NCBI GenBank assembly: GCA_964649815.1
Contig: CAZYQC010000006.1
Location: forward strand, 1-64,000
Length of the DNA stretch: 64,000 nucleotides
Source: G013214665 sp964649815
GTDB taxonomy: Bacteria > Pseudomonadota > Alphaproteobacteria > Rhodobacterales > Rhodobacteraceae
Direction: 5' to 3'
Below, in pieces: positions 16,711 through 25,386 of this stretch. The notes beneath the pieces were generated by a model. It saw only the letters and a program-made list of their open reading frames with translations, searched no databases and was not told the origin of the DNA. Both the position numbers and the translations under genes were made by a program. The stretch's first letter is position 1; each line of letters begins with the position of its first letter.

Positions 16711-17220
16711 ATGGCGGACTTCCCAACTCAGTTTGACAAGGAAGCGCTGTTGCAATGCGCCAGAGGTGAACTCTTTGGCCCCGGCAACGCCCAACTGCCC
16801 GAACCACCCATGCTGATGATGGATCGGATCACGGACATTTCATCCGATGGGGGCGCGCATGGCAAAGGGCATGTCTTGGCCGAGTTCGATATCGCGCCTG
16901 ATCTGTGGTTCTTTGATTGCCATTTTCCTGGCAATCCGATCATGCCCGGATGCCTCGGACTGGACGGTCTTTGGCAATTGACGGGCTTCAACCTTGGCTG
17001 GCGCGGCTGGCAAGGGCGCGGCTATGCGCTTGGCGTTGGCGAGGTCAAGCTGACTGGGATGGTGCGCCCGGACCGCAAGATGCTCACCTACAAAATTGAC
17101 TTTACCAAAGCCATCCAAACCCGCCGCCTGACGATGGGTGTCGCCGATGGTGTCGTCGAAGCCGATGGCGAAGTAATCTATCAGGTCAAAGACATGAAAG
17201 TCGCCCTAAGCGAAAGCTGA
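16711..17220 (+). CDS. fabA: 3-hydroxydecanoyl-ACP dehydratase / isomerase
   Basis: Dehydrates 3-hydroxydecanoyl-ACP and isomerises the trans-2 to the cis-3 product, the branch point for unsaturated fatty acids. The active-site His is in FDCHFPGNPIMPGCLGLD with the partner Asp in the same segment. The protein is 169 residues, the usual length. The start is ATG 16711; the frame is open to 16570, but that extension overlaps the divergent promoter region. It heads the fabA-fabB-fabI block, the classical anaerobic unsaturated fatty acid pathway. Confidence 0.96.
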   Translation: MADFPTQFDKEALLQCARGELFGPGNAQLPEPPMLMMDRITDISSDGGAHGKGHVLAEFDIAPDLWFFDCHFPGNPIMPGCLGLDGLWQLTGFNLGWRGWQGRGYALGVGEVKLTGMVRPDRKMLTYKIDFTKAIQTRRLTMGVADGVVEADGEVIYQVKDMKVALSES

Positions 17221-17407
17221 CGCCTGATCAGGCCCGCGCGCATCCTGACCTAGCCCCAATCCCAAAGGCCCTTCGGCGCCTTTTCCCTCCGGTGACGGAC
17301 AGAGCCACCTTTGCAGCAAAGCCACGCCGCTTGGTTCAAGCGGGCGCAATCTTGCGCCCTCGGTGCGCACCGCATAGTAAGCTATCAGAACCAAAGGGAG
17401 TACGCGG

Positions 17408-18634
17408 ATGCGTCGTGTTGTTGTCACCGGTCTGGGTGTTATCTCATCAATCGGAAATTCTGCCGATGAGGTCACAGCCTCTTTAAAGGCCGGGCGTTCT
17501 GGCATCACGGCGAATGCGGATATGGCCGAATACGGCTTTCGCAGCCAAATTGCAGGCGCTGTCGACATCAACCCAGCCGATTTTATCGACAAACGTACCC
17601 TGCGTTTTATGGGGCCAGGCGCGGCATATGCGCATATGGCCATGACCCAAGCCATTGCTGATGCGGGCCTTGACGAAAGCGATGTCGTCAATCCGCGCAC
17701 CGGGCTTGTCGCAGGCAGCGGCGGGCCCTCCACAAGTGCGATGTTTGGCGCTCATCAAACGGTTCTCAAATCCGGCGCGCCCAAACGGATCGGCCCCTTT
17801 GCAGTGCCGAAATGCATGTCCTCCACGATCAGCGCAAACCTCTCGACATCTTTTAAAATCAAAGGCTTAAATTATTCGATTACCTCGGCCTGTTCGACCT
17901 CTTTGCATTGTATCGGCAACGCTGCAGAGCAAATCATGCTCGGCAAACAGGATGTCATGTTCGCAGGTGGCGCAGAAGAGCTCGACTGGACGCTCTCATG
18001 CCTTTTCGACGCTATGGGCGCGATGTCCTCAAAATACAACGACACGCCTGAAAAGGCCTCGCGCGCCTTTGACGCAGACCGCGATGGCTTTGTGATCGCA
18101 GGCGGCGGCGGTATCGTCGTGTTGGAAGAGCTTGAACGCGCCAAAGCGCGGGGCGCCAAGATTTACGCCGAAGTCACCGGCTATGCGGCCACAAGCGACG
18201 GTCACGACATGGTCGCCCCCTCCGGCGAAGGCGGCGAACGCGCTATGCGCGGCGCCTTGGAGACGCTGCCCGAAGGCCGCTCTATCAGCTACATCAACGC
18301 GCATGGCACCTCCACGCCCGTGGGCGACGTTGGCGAAGTCGAGGCCGTGCGCCGCGTCTTTGGCGATGGGTCCACACCGCCCGTCAGCTCGACCAAATCG
18401 ATGACGGGCCACGCACAAGGCGCGGCGGGCGCGCTAGAGGCAATCTTTTGCCTTCTGATGCTCGACAACGATTTCATCACGCCCTCGATCAACGTGGAAA
18501 CGCTCGACCCAGGGCTCAAACCCGAAGAAATCGCGACCCAACTCAAAGAGAACGCAGCGCTCGACAGCGTCATGACCAATTCCTTTGGCTTTGGCGGCAC
18601 GAACGGCTCAATGATTTTGTCCAAACTGATCTGA
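17408..18634 (+). CDS. fabB: 3-oxoacyl-ACP synthase I
   Basis: Elongates acyl-ACP with malonyl-ACP, including the cis-3-decenoyl product of FabA. The Cys-His-His triad is visible as Cys in TSACSTSLHC, His in NAHGTSTPVGD and His in MTGHAQGAAGA. Length is 408 residues. The gene follows fabA after a 187-bp gap that contains a 12-bp palindrome right after the fabA stop (17222-17233) and an 8-bp stem (17342-17359), so some regulation between fabA and fabB is possible. The ribosome-binding site is aagggag. Confidence 0.96.
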   Translation: MRRVVVTGLGVISSIGNSADEVTASLKAGRSGITANADMAEYGFRSQIAGAVDINPADFIDKRTLRFMGPGAAYAHMAMTQAIADAGLDESDVVNPRTGLVAGSGGPSTSAMFGAHQTVLKSGAPKRIGPFAVPKCMSSTISANLSTSFKIKGLNYSITSACSTSLHCIGNAAEQIMLGKQDVMFAGGAEELDWTLSCLFDAMGAMSSKYNDTPEKASRAFDADRDGFVIAGGGGIVVLEELERAKARGAKIYAEVTGYAATSDGHDMVAPSGEGGERAMRGALETLPEGRSISYINAHGTSTPVGDVGEVEAVRRVFGDGSTPPVSSTKSMTGHAQGAAGALEAIFCLLMLDNDFITPSINVETLDPGLKPEEIATQLKENAALDSVMTNSFGFGGTNGSMILSKLI

Positions 18635-18647
18635 TAGGTGACACCCC

Positions 18648-19439
18648 ATGTCTGACGCTCTCGCAGGTAAACGCGGCCTCGTTATGGGCGTGGCCAACGA
18701 ACGCTCTATCGCCTGGGGCATTGCCAAAGCGATGCACGAAGCCGGCGCAGAATTGGCCTTCACCTACCAAGGCGACGCCTTTGGAAGCCGCCTAAAGCCG
18801 CTGGCAGAAAGCGTGGGTTCCGACTTTATGGTCGATGTCGACGTGACCGACGATGCCTCGCTCGACGCGGCCTTTGCCCAATTGCAAGACCGCTGGCCCA
18901 CGATCGACTTTGTCGTCCATGCCATCGCCTTTTCCGACAAGGCCGAATTGACGGGGCGCTTTCTCAATACAAGCCGCGCGAATTTAAAACACTCGATGGA
19001 TATCTCTGCCTATTCCTTTATCGAGGTCGCCCGACGCGCGCATCCAATGATGGTCGAAAACGGCGGCACGCTGCTGACGTTGACCTACCAAGGCTCAAAC
19101 CGTGTTGTTCCGAATTACAACGTTATGGGCGTGGCGAAAGCCGCCCTTGAAAGCGCCACCCGGTACCTGGCCAATGATCTGGGCCCCGAAGGCATCCGGG
19201 TAAATGCCATCTCGCCCGGCCCGATGAAGACGCTGGCTGGCGCGGCCATTGGCGGCGCGCGCAAGACGTATAAGCACACCGATCAGAACGCCCCGATGCG
19301 CGCGAATGCCACGCTCGAAGCGGTTGGCGCCACAGCCGTTTACCTGGCCTCAGACGGCGGCGCGTGCACCACGGGCGAAGTGATCCGGGTGGACGGCGGG
19401 TTTCACGTTTTGGGCATGCCCCAGCAGGAATACCTCTGA
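18648..19439 (+). CDS. fabI: Enoyl-ACP reductase (NADH), FabI type
   Basis: Performs the last reduction of each fatty acid elongation cycle. It is a 263-residue short-chain dehydrogenase with the FabI-specific glycine motif GVANERSIAWGIA and the catalytic Tyr-x6-Lys in NYNVMGVAKAAL. The tail RVDGGFHVLGMPQQEYL fits the family. It lies 13 bp after fabB and is certainly cotranscribed. This is the triclosan-target type of reductase rather than FabV or FabL. Confidence 0.95.
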   Translation: MSDALAGKRGLVMGVANERSIAWGIAKAMHEAGAELAFTYQGDAFGSRLKPLAESVGSDFMVDVDVTDDASLDAAFAQLQDRWPTIDFVVHAIAFSDKAELTGRFLNTSRANLKHSMDISAYSFIEVARRAHPMMVENGGTLLTLTYQGSNRVVPNYNVMGVAKAALESATRYLANDLGPEGIRVNAISPGPMKTLAGAAIGGARKTYKHTDQNAPMRANATLEAVGATAVYLASDGGACTTGEVIRVDGGFHVLGMPQQEYL

Positions 19440-19581
19440 CCCCTCGGGGCCCGCACGCTTTGTACACAGTGCTCAAACCACTGCGCGCGACCTGCCCAAC
19501 GGTGACGGATTTCTTTTCACGCCGCCTTCCCCTTCTTGGAACGGCATGACAGGGTATCGCCAACCGTTAAGGGAGGTGTCC

Positions 19582-20268
19582 ATGCCCATTTCGACCTGCG
19601 TCTTTGACGCTTACGGCACGCTCTTTGATGTCGCCGCCGCGGCGCGCCAAGCCGCGGCAGAACCCGCGTTCAAGGCTCTGGCCGACGTCTGGCCGGCCCT
19701 GGCCGAACATTGGCGCGCGAAACAGCTCCAATACACATGGCTGCGTGCCATCACTGACGATCACACCGACTTTTGGACAGTGACCCAAGGCGGTCTCGAC
19801 TGGGCGTTAGAGCGGGTTGGCCTAGCGGATGACCCCGCGCTGCGCGAACGCCTTCTGGCGCTATATTGGGAATTGCAGGCCTATCCAGAAGTGCCCGAGA
19901 TGCTGCACGCTTTGAAGAACGCCGGGCTAAACACCGCCATCCTCTCAAACGGCTCTCCTGATATGCTGGAAGGTGCGGTGCAATCTGCTGGCATTGGCGA
20001 TGTCCTGGACACCACCTTGTCGGTGGAAAGCGTCGGCATCTTCAAACCGGACGCCCGCGTCTATGACTTGGTTGGCGCGCATTTTGGCTGCGCAAAGGAA
20101 GATGTCCTCTTTGTCAGCTCAAACGGTTGGGACGCTTGCAGCGCGGCCGGTTACGGCTTTACGACCGCCTGGGTCAACCGCGCGGGCGAACCCTTGGACA
20201 GGCTGGCCGCTGCGCCGCATCACGTCCTGTCCGATCTGACCGGTATTCCAGAACTCGCAGGTGCCTAA
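19582..20268 (+). CDS. Haloacid dehalogenase, type II
   Basis: HAD-superfamily protein of 228 residues that matches L-2-haloacid dehalogenases: nucleophile Asp in VFDAYGTLFDV (about residue 8), the cap-domain segment LQYTWLRAI, Ser in AILSNGSPDML, Lys in VGIFKPDARVY and the motif SSNGWDACSAAGYGF. These enzymes hydrolyse L-2-haloalkanoates to D-2-hydroxyacids. The start ATG 19582 has ggagg at 19572-19576. Its stop overlaps the next ATG (TAATG), so it leads a chain of four overlapping genes. Confidence 0.88.
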   Translation: MPISTCVFDAYGTLFDVAAAARQAAAEPAFKALADVWPALAEHWRAKQLQYTWLRAITDDHTDFWTVTQGGLDWALERVGLADDPALRERLLALYWELQAYPEVPEMLHALKNAGLNTAILSNGSPDMLEGAVQSAGIGDVLDTTLSVESVGIFKPDARVYDLVGAHFGCAKEDVLFVSSNGWDACSAAGYGFTTAWVNRAGEPLDRLAAAPHHVLSDLTGIPELAGA

Positions 20269-21092
20269 TGCCCCATTTCAAAACCTTTGACGGCCTGAAC
20301 ATCTTTTATTCGGACCAGGGCCAAGGCCTGCCGGTGTTGTGCCTGCCCGGCCTGACCCGCACCACCGCAGATTTCGACGATGTCGCGCCGCATCTGCACG
20401 GGTGTCGGATCATCCGCATGGACATGCGCGGACGCGGGCAATCGGACTGGGACGACAATTGGCAAAACTACACGCTGCCTGTCGAATGCCAGGATGTCAT
20501 CGCGCTCATGGATCATCTTGAGCTTGAAAAGGCGGCGATTTTGGGCACGTCGCGCGGTGGCTTGCAGGCGATGGGTCTGGCCGCGACACATAAAGACCGA
20601 CTGCTGGGCGTGGCGCTCAATGACATTGGCCCTGAAATCGATCTTTCCGGGTTGGCGATCATCATGACCTATCTGGGGCGCCGCCCCAACGCCAAAACCT
20701 ATGAAGAAGCTGCCCTCGCGCTCAAGGCGCTTTATTCCAAAGCGTTTCCGACGGTCACAGATGACATCTGGCAACGCGAAGCCCGTAAGAATTTCATCGA
20801 AACTTCGGATGGCCTCGACATCACCTACGACCCAAAGCTGCGCAACGCAGCAGAGGCGGCTGGCACGGATCTTCCCGACCTCTGGCCATTTTTTGACGCC
20901 ATGTCCGGGTTACCCTTGGCTGCAATCCGAGGCGCCAACAGCGACCTCTTCAGCCAGGAGACGTTGAGCAAAATGCAAGACCGCCGTCCCGACATGGTCG
21001 CTGTGAACGTGCCAGACCGCGGCCACGTGCCGTTTCTCAACGAATTGGAGGCCGTCGCAGCCATCACCGCCTGGCTGGGAAAAATGCAATGA
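20268..21092 (+). CDS. Alpha/beta hydrolase
   Basis: A 274-residue alpha/beta-hydrolase fold protein. The oxyanion region is LCLPGLTRTTADFDD, the nucleophile elbow is GTSRGGLQAM (Ser), and the C-terminal His is in PDRGHVPFLNE. MDMRGRGQSDW precedes the elbow as is common in esterases and epoxide hydrolase relatives. The substrate is unknown. It overlaps its neighbours by 1 and 4 bp, so the four genes from the dehalogenase to the EEP protein form one translational unit. Confidence 0.85.
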   Translation: MPHFKTFDGLNIFYSDQGQGLPVLCLPGLTRTTADFDDVAPHLHGCRIIRMDMRGRGQSDWDDNWQNYTLPVECQDVIALMDHLELEKAAILGTSRGGLQAMGLAATHKDRLLGVALNDIGPEIDLSGLAIIMTYLGRRPNAKTYEEAALALKALYSKAFPTVTDDIWQREARKNFIETSDGLDITYDPKLRNAAEAAGTDLPDLWPFFDAMSGLPLAAIRGANSDLFSQETLSKMQDRRPDMVAVNVPDRGHVPFLNELEAVAAITAWLGKMQ

Positions 21093-22063
21093 ATATCGAG
21101 ATGATCCGCGCCGCCGCTGTGCGTCTTGAGGGTCACGCCCGGCGCACGCCCTTGCTCAGCTCACCTTTCCTGGACGACATTGCCGGTCGGCGCGTCTGGA
21201 TCAAACCAGAGTGTCTGCAGCACACCGGCAGCTTTAAGTTCCGCGGCGCGTGGTCGGCGATCTCGGCGCTGCACCCAGAGATCCGCAGCAAAGGCGTCAT
21301 CGCCTTTTCCAGCGGCAACCACGCCCAAGGGATCGCCCGCGCTGCCACGCTGCATGACGTGCCCTCGGTCGTTGTGATGCCTGCTGACGCACCTGCGCTC
21401 AAGATTGCGAACACGCGCGCCTTGGGGGCCGAGGTCATCCTTTATGACCGCGCCAACGAAGACCGCGATGAAATCGGCGCCGCATTGGCAGAAAGCCGGG
21501 GGCTGACGTTGATCAAACCCTTTGACGAGCCTCAGGTCATCGCGGGCCAAGGCACCACTGGCCTTGAAATCGCCGCCCAAGCCGCCGAAATGGGCGTCAC
21601 CAAGGCCGATGTTCTGGTTTGCTGTGGTGGCGGCGGCCTGACCTCTGGCATTGCTTTGGCGCTCGAAGCAGATGCACCACAGTTGACCACCCGCCCGGTC
21701 GAGCCGCAGAATTTTGACGATGTCACCCGATCTTTGCGCTCGGGCGGGATTGAACGCAACAACACCACCGCAGGCGGCCTCTGCGACGCGATTTTGACCC
21801 CAAGTCCGGGCGTCATCACCTTCCCGATCATGCACCGTCTGTGCGGGTCTGGCATCGTCGTCACCGAGCAAGAGGCACAGCGCGCGATGGCGCTTGCTTT
21901 TCTGCGCCTCAAGCTGGTGATCGAACCCGGCGGTGCCGTCGCCTTAGCAGCGGCGCTCTTTCATCCTGATCACAGCGAGGGCGACGACGTGATTTGCGTG
22001 GCCTCTGGTGGGAATGTCGACCCCGGCGTTTTCCAGGATGCCTTGGCGACGGAGGCCGCATGA
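21089..22063 (+). CDS. PLP-dependent threonine/serine dehydratase family protein
   Basis: A fold-type II PLP enzyme of 324 residues without the C-terminal ACT domain. The PLP lysine is in HTGSFKFRGAW, the substrate-binding loop is FSSGNHAQGIA, and the PLP phosphate loop is CCGGGGLTSG. Biosynthetic IlvA would carry a regulatory domain, so a catabolic L-threonine/L-serine dehydratase, serine racemase or 3-hydroxyaspartate dehydratase is more likely. ATGA overlaps join it to the hydrolase upstream and the EEP gene downstream. Confidence 0.85.
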   Translation: MNIEMIRAAAVRLEGHARRTPLLSSPFLDDIAGRRVWIKPECLQHTGSFKFRGAWSAISALHPEIRSKGVIAFSSGNHAQGIARAATLHDVPSVVVMPADAPALKIANTRALGAEVILYDRANEDRDEIGAALAESRGLTLIKPFDEPQVIAGQGTTGLEIAAQAAEMGVTKADVLVCCGGGGLTSGIALALEADAPQLTTRPVEPQNFDDVTRSLRSGGIERNNTTAGGLCDAILTPSPGVITFPIMHRLCGSGIVVTEQEAQRAMALAFLRLKLVIEPGGAVALAAALFHPDHSEGDDVICVASGGNVDPGVFQDALATEAA

Positions 22064-23250
22064 GCGATTTTACGATTGCGTGTTTCAACGTGAAAAACCT
22101 GATCGGGCCGGATCAGGAATATTATCGCTTTCAATCCTACACGCCCGAAGAATACGCCTGGAAAGTTGATTGGCTGGCCGAGCAAATGCAGACCATGAAC
22201 GCCGATATTGTCGGTTTTCAGGAAATCTTTGATGCCAAGGCCTTGCAGGACGTCGTTGACCAAGCCGACGCCGAAGGCATCGCCGGAAACGCAGAGCACG
22301 TCCCCGGCCCCTCCAAACGGTATCGGCGCAAAGCGATCTTTGAAAAACTGGCCTATCGCCCCTATTCCGTTGCCAAACTCTTTGTTGCTGAGAACGTGAA
22401 TGATGGCGGCCCGGGCGCACGCAGGCCCGGTGTCGCGCTCTTGTCGCGTTATGGTTTTGCAGAAGACCCTCAGGCGATCCAAACCCTCGACGCGCCGGTG
22501 GAAATCCCCTTTTCGACGCTTGACGGGGCCGATGGTGGCGCATTGCGGGTCACGTGTTTGTCCCGCCCCATCATCAAAGCGCGCATTCCCATCGGCGGTC
22601 ACGTGGTCACGGTCTTCAACTGCCACCTAAAGTCCAAACTGGGCGAATACAGCCGCCCCGCTGGTGGCGGCGTGCCCCCGGAAGCCGATTTGGTGCATTA
22701 CGACCCCGTCGGGCGCGCAATGGGCAACTTGCGCGCCAGCATCCGACGCATGGCCGAAGCCTGGGTTTTGCGCCGAGAAATCGTGCAGGAATTGCAAGCC
22801 GGACACCCGGTGATCGCGATGGGGGATTTTAACGACGGCATGCATGCGGTCAGCTCGGAAATCATCTCGGGCGAAGTGCCGTTTCGCAATTACGCCTGGA
22901 TGCTGCGCCACGACGCCGAACACCGAAGCGACCGCTATACCGCGCACGAAAGCACGCAGATCACCGAACAGATCGAAACCGTCCGTCTGCACTCGGCCGA
23001 GACTCAATTCGTGCGCCGCTCGACTCGCGACATGGTCTATACGGCGGCTTTCGGAGGGGTCTACGAAAGCATCGACCAAATCTACATGTCGAACCATTTC
23101 ATGAAAGACAGCCCCAATAGCATTGGCGAAATGGCCTATTTCAGTGTGTTCAACGACCATCTGACTGACGGCAGTCACCCCGAAGCGCCCTATAACAAGC
23201 TGGCCTCGGATCACGGGCAGATCATGGCCCACATGCGCCTGGCAGACTAA
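22060..23250 (+). CDS. Endonuclease/exonuclease/phosphatase (EEP) family protein
   Basis: A 396-residue single-domain protein with no signal peptide. EEP motifs in order: CFNVKNL (Asn), FQEIFDA (Glu), NCHLKSKLGEY, MGDFND (Asp/Asn) and the terminal SDHGQIM (Asp-His). The fold covers nucleases, sphingomyelinases and inositol phosphatases, and the true substrate is not evident. It closes the four-gene overlapping chain starting with the haloacid dehalogenase; 20 bp later pcaD begins. Confidence 0.8.
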   Translation: MSDFTIACFNVKNLIGPDQEYYRFQSYTPEEYAWKVDWLAEQMQTMNADIVGFQEIFDAKALQDVVDQADAEGIAGNAEHVPGPSKRYRRKAIFEKLAYRPYSVAKLFVAENVNDGGPGARRPGVALLSRYGFAEDPQAIQTLDAPVEIPFSTLDGADGGALRVTCLSRPIIKARIPIGGHVVTVFNCHLKSKLGEYSRPAGGGVPPEADLVHYDPVGRAMGNLRASIRRMAEAWVLRREIVQELQAGHPVIAMGDFNDGMHAVSSEIISGEVPFRNYAWMLRHDAEHRSDRYTAHESTQITEQIETVRLHSAETQFVRRSTRDMVYTAAFGGVYESIDQIYMSNHFMKDSPNSIGEMAYFSVFNDHLTDGSHPEAPYNKLASDHGQIMAHMRLAD

Positions 23251-23270
23251 GGCAAGGAGACCACGCCCCC

Positions 23271-24059
23271 ATGCATATGACCGATCTGGGCAAAGTTCGC
23301 CTGCATTACCGCATCGATGGCCCACAAGACGGCGCGCCTGTTGTCTTTGCCAATTCACTTGGAACCGACATGCGCCTGTGGGATCCCATCCTGCCTCTGC
23401 TGCCCGCAGGCCTGCGCATATTGCGCTATGACAAACGTGGTCACGGTCTCAGCACGTGCCCCGGCGACAGCTATTCGATGGGCGCGCTGGTGTCCGATGT
23501 CGAACAGCTGATGGATGCGCATGGGTTTCGGAATGCTCTGTTTGTCGGTCTGTCCATTGGTGGCATGATCGCGCAAGGCTTGGCGGCCAAAAGGTTGGAT
23601 CTTTGTCGCGCGATGGTTCTGTCGAACACGGGCGCCAAGATCGGAACGCGCCAAATGTGGGAGGACCGCATCGCAGCCGTGCGCGCCAATGGAATCGAAG
23701 CCTTGGCAGATGCGGTCATGGAGCGCTGGTTCTCTGCGGCGTTCCGCAACGGCCCGGATATAGAGCTGTGGCGCAACATGCTGACCCGCCAAGAAGACGA
23801 CGGCTATATCGGCTGTTCATCGGCCATTTCCGGCACCGACTTTTTCTCTTCGACGGCCGCCCTGCGCTTGCCAACGCTGGGCATCGCCGGGTCCGAAGAC
23901 GGCTCAACACCGCCCGATCTTGTCCGCGAGACAGTCAATCTGATCCCCGGCAGTGCTTTTCACTTGATCCGCGGCGCTGGCCATTTGCCCTGCGTCGAGG
24001 CGCCAGAGGATTACGCCGCGCGGCTGACACAGTTCATGAAGGACACCGGGCACATCTGA
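23271..24059 (+). CDS. pcaD: 3-oxoadipate enol-lactonase
   Basis: Hydrolyses 3-oxoadipate enol-lactone to 3-oxoadipate in the protocatechuate branch of the beta-ketoadipate pathway. The alpha/beta-hydrolase features fit PcaD: FANSLGTDMRLWDP, RYDKRGHGLS, nucleophile GLSIGGMIAQ and the final His in RGAGHLPCVEAP. Length is 262 residues. It is followed after 1 bp by pcaB. No pcaC, pcaG, pcaH or pcaQ is in the window, so the rest of the pathway must be elsewhere. Confidence 0.88.
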   Translation: MHMTDLGKVRLHYRIDGPQDGAPVVFANSLGTDMRLWDPILPLLPAGLRILRYDKRGHGLSTCPGDSYSMGALVSDVEQLMDAHGFRNALFVGLSIGGMIAQGLAAKRLDLCRAMVLSNTGAKIGTRQMWEDRIAAVRANGIEALADAVMERWFSAAFRNGPDIELWRNMLTRQEDDGYIGCSSAISGTDFFSSTAALRLPTLGIAGSEDGSTPPDLVRETVNLIPGSAFHLIRGAGHLPCVEAPEDYAARLTQFMKDTGHI

Positions 24060-24060
24060 T

Positions 24061-25377
24061 ATGGCCGCTTCTCTCTTTTCTTCGCCGCTTTATGCACAGC
24101 TCTTTCCAACAGGCGACGTCGGCAGGCTTTGGACAGACAGCGCCGAGATCCGCGCGATGTTGCTGGTCGAAGGCGCGCTGGCGACCGCTCAGGGCAAGCT
24201 GGGCGTCATCCCGGAAACAAGCGCCAAAGCGATTGATCGGGCCAGCAAAGAAGTTGCGATAGACCCCGCGTCACTGGCCGAGCCCACAGGGCGCAACGGT
24301 GTGAATGTACCAGGTCTAATCGCGGCCTTTCGAAAGGAAATGTCCGCCCCCGAACACGCGAATTTTGTCCATTGGGGCGCCACCAGCCAAGACATCATCG
24401 ACACGGCTCTCATGCTCCGACTGCGCCAAACCCTCGCAATCCTCGAGGCGCGCTTGACCGAAGTTCTCGGCACGCTGGCTCAGATGGCCCGAGAGCATGC
24501 CGAAACGCCAATTTTGGCCCGCACCTACGGTCAACACGCAACTGTCACGACATTTGGGGCGGTTGTCGCGCAGTGGGGGCAGCCTTTGCAAAACCAGCGC
24601 GAGGCGCTTGCCGCGTTGCGCGCAGGGGCGCTCATGGTCTCGCTGTCGGGTGCCGCTGGCACCGCATCCGCGCTGCCGCGCGCACAAGACACCCGCGCGC
24701 TTTTGGCAGAGGCATTGAACCTCAAAGACCCGCAATATGCCTGGCACACGGACCGCGGCCCCATTTTGCGCATCGCGACCTGGATGGCCGACACCGTCAG
24801 CGCCTTGGGGCATATGGGGCGCACACTTACGCTGCTCAGCGGCAGTGATCTGGGCGAGGTCGGCTTTGGCCAGTCGGGCGCATCGTCGACCATGCCGCAA
24901 AAATCCAACCCGGTTGGCGCCTCGGCACTTGTCGCGCTTGAAACGCAGATGGCCGGTTTGATGGCGAACCTTCGTGCTGCTGCAAACCACGATTATCAAC
25001 GTGACGGCGCCGCCTGGTTTGCCGAATGGCTGACATTGCCCTCGATCGCCCTCAGCTGCGCCAGCGCGCTGCAGATTGCAGGCGCGCTAAGGGTGATGCC
25101 AAACCCAAAACGGATGGCCGACAACCTAAGCCACGACAACGGCATGACGTCGGCCGAAGCCCTTAGCTTTGCGCTTTGCGCAGATCATTCGCGCAGCACA
25201 GCACAGGCTTTGACAAAAGACCTCGTGGCCAAAGCTGTTGCCGAGGGCCGACCACTCGAAGATGTGGCCCGCGCGGCCCATCCGAACCTGCCGCAGGGTC
25301 TTTTTGATCCGCTGCAAAACCTTGGTGACGCACCGTCTTTTGCCCGCGCCTTTGCGGACCGCGCGCAACAAGGATAA
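24061..25377 (+). CDS. pcaB: 3-carboxy-cis,cis-muconate cycloisomerase
   Basis: Fumarase/aspartase superfamily enzyme that lactonises 3-carboxy-cis,cis-muconate from protocatechuate. The superfamily signature GASSTMPQKSNPV and the segment HWGATSQDIIDTA are intact; the latter is typical of PcaB. Length is 438 residues. Together with pcaD it supplies two consecutive-but-one steps (the decarboxylase PcaC is missing here). The MFS exporter gene follows after 9 bp and may be cotranscribed. Confidence 0.9.
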   Translation: MAASLFSSPLYAQLFPTGDVGRLWTDSAEIRAMLLVEGALATAQGKLGVIPETSAKAIDRASKEVAIDPASLAEPTGRNGVNVPGLIAAFRKEMSAPEHANFVHWGATSQDIIDTALMLRLRQTLAILEARLTEVLGTLAQMAREHAETPILARTYGQHATVTTFGAVVAQWGQPLQNQREALAALRAGALMVSLSGAAGTASALPRAQDTRALLAEALNLKDPQYAWHTDRGPILRIATWMADTVSALGHMGRTLTLLSGSDLGEVGFGQSGASSTMPQKSNPVGASALVALETQMAGLMANLRAAANHDYQRDGAAWFAEWLTLPSIALSCASALQIAGALRVMPNPKRMADNLSHDNGMTSAEALSFALCADHSRSTAQALTKDLVAKAVAEGRPLEDVARAAHPNLPQGLFDPLQNLGDAPSFARAFADRAQQG

Positions 25378-25386
25378 GCCAGCCTG

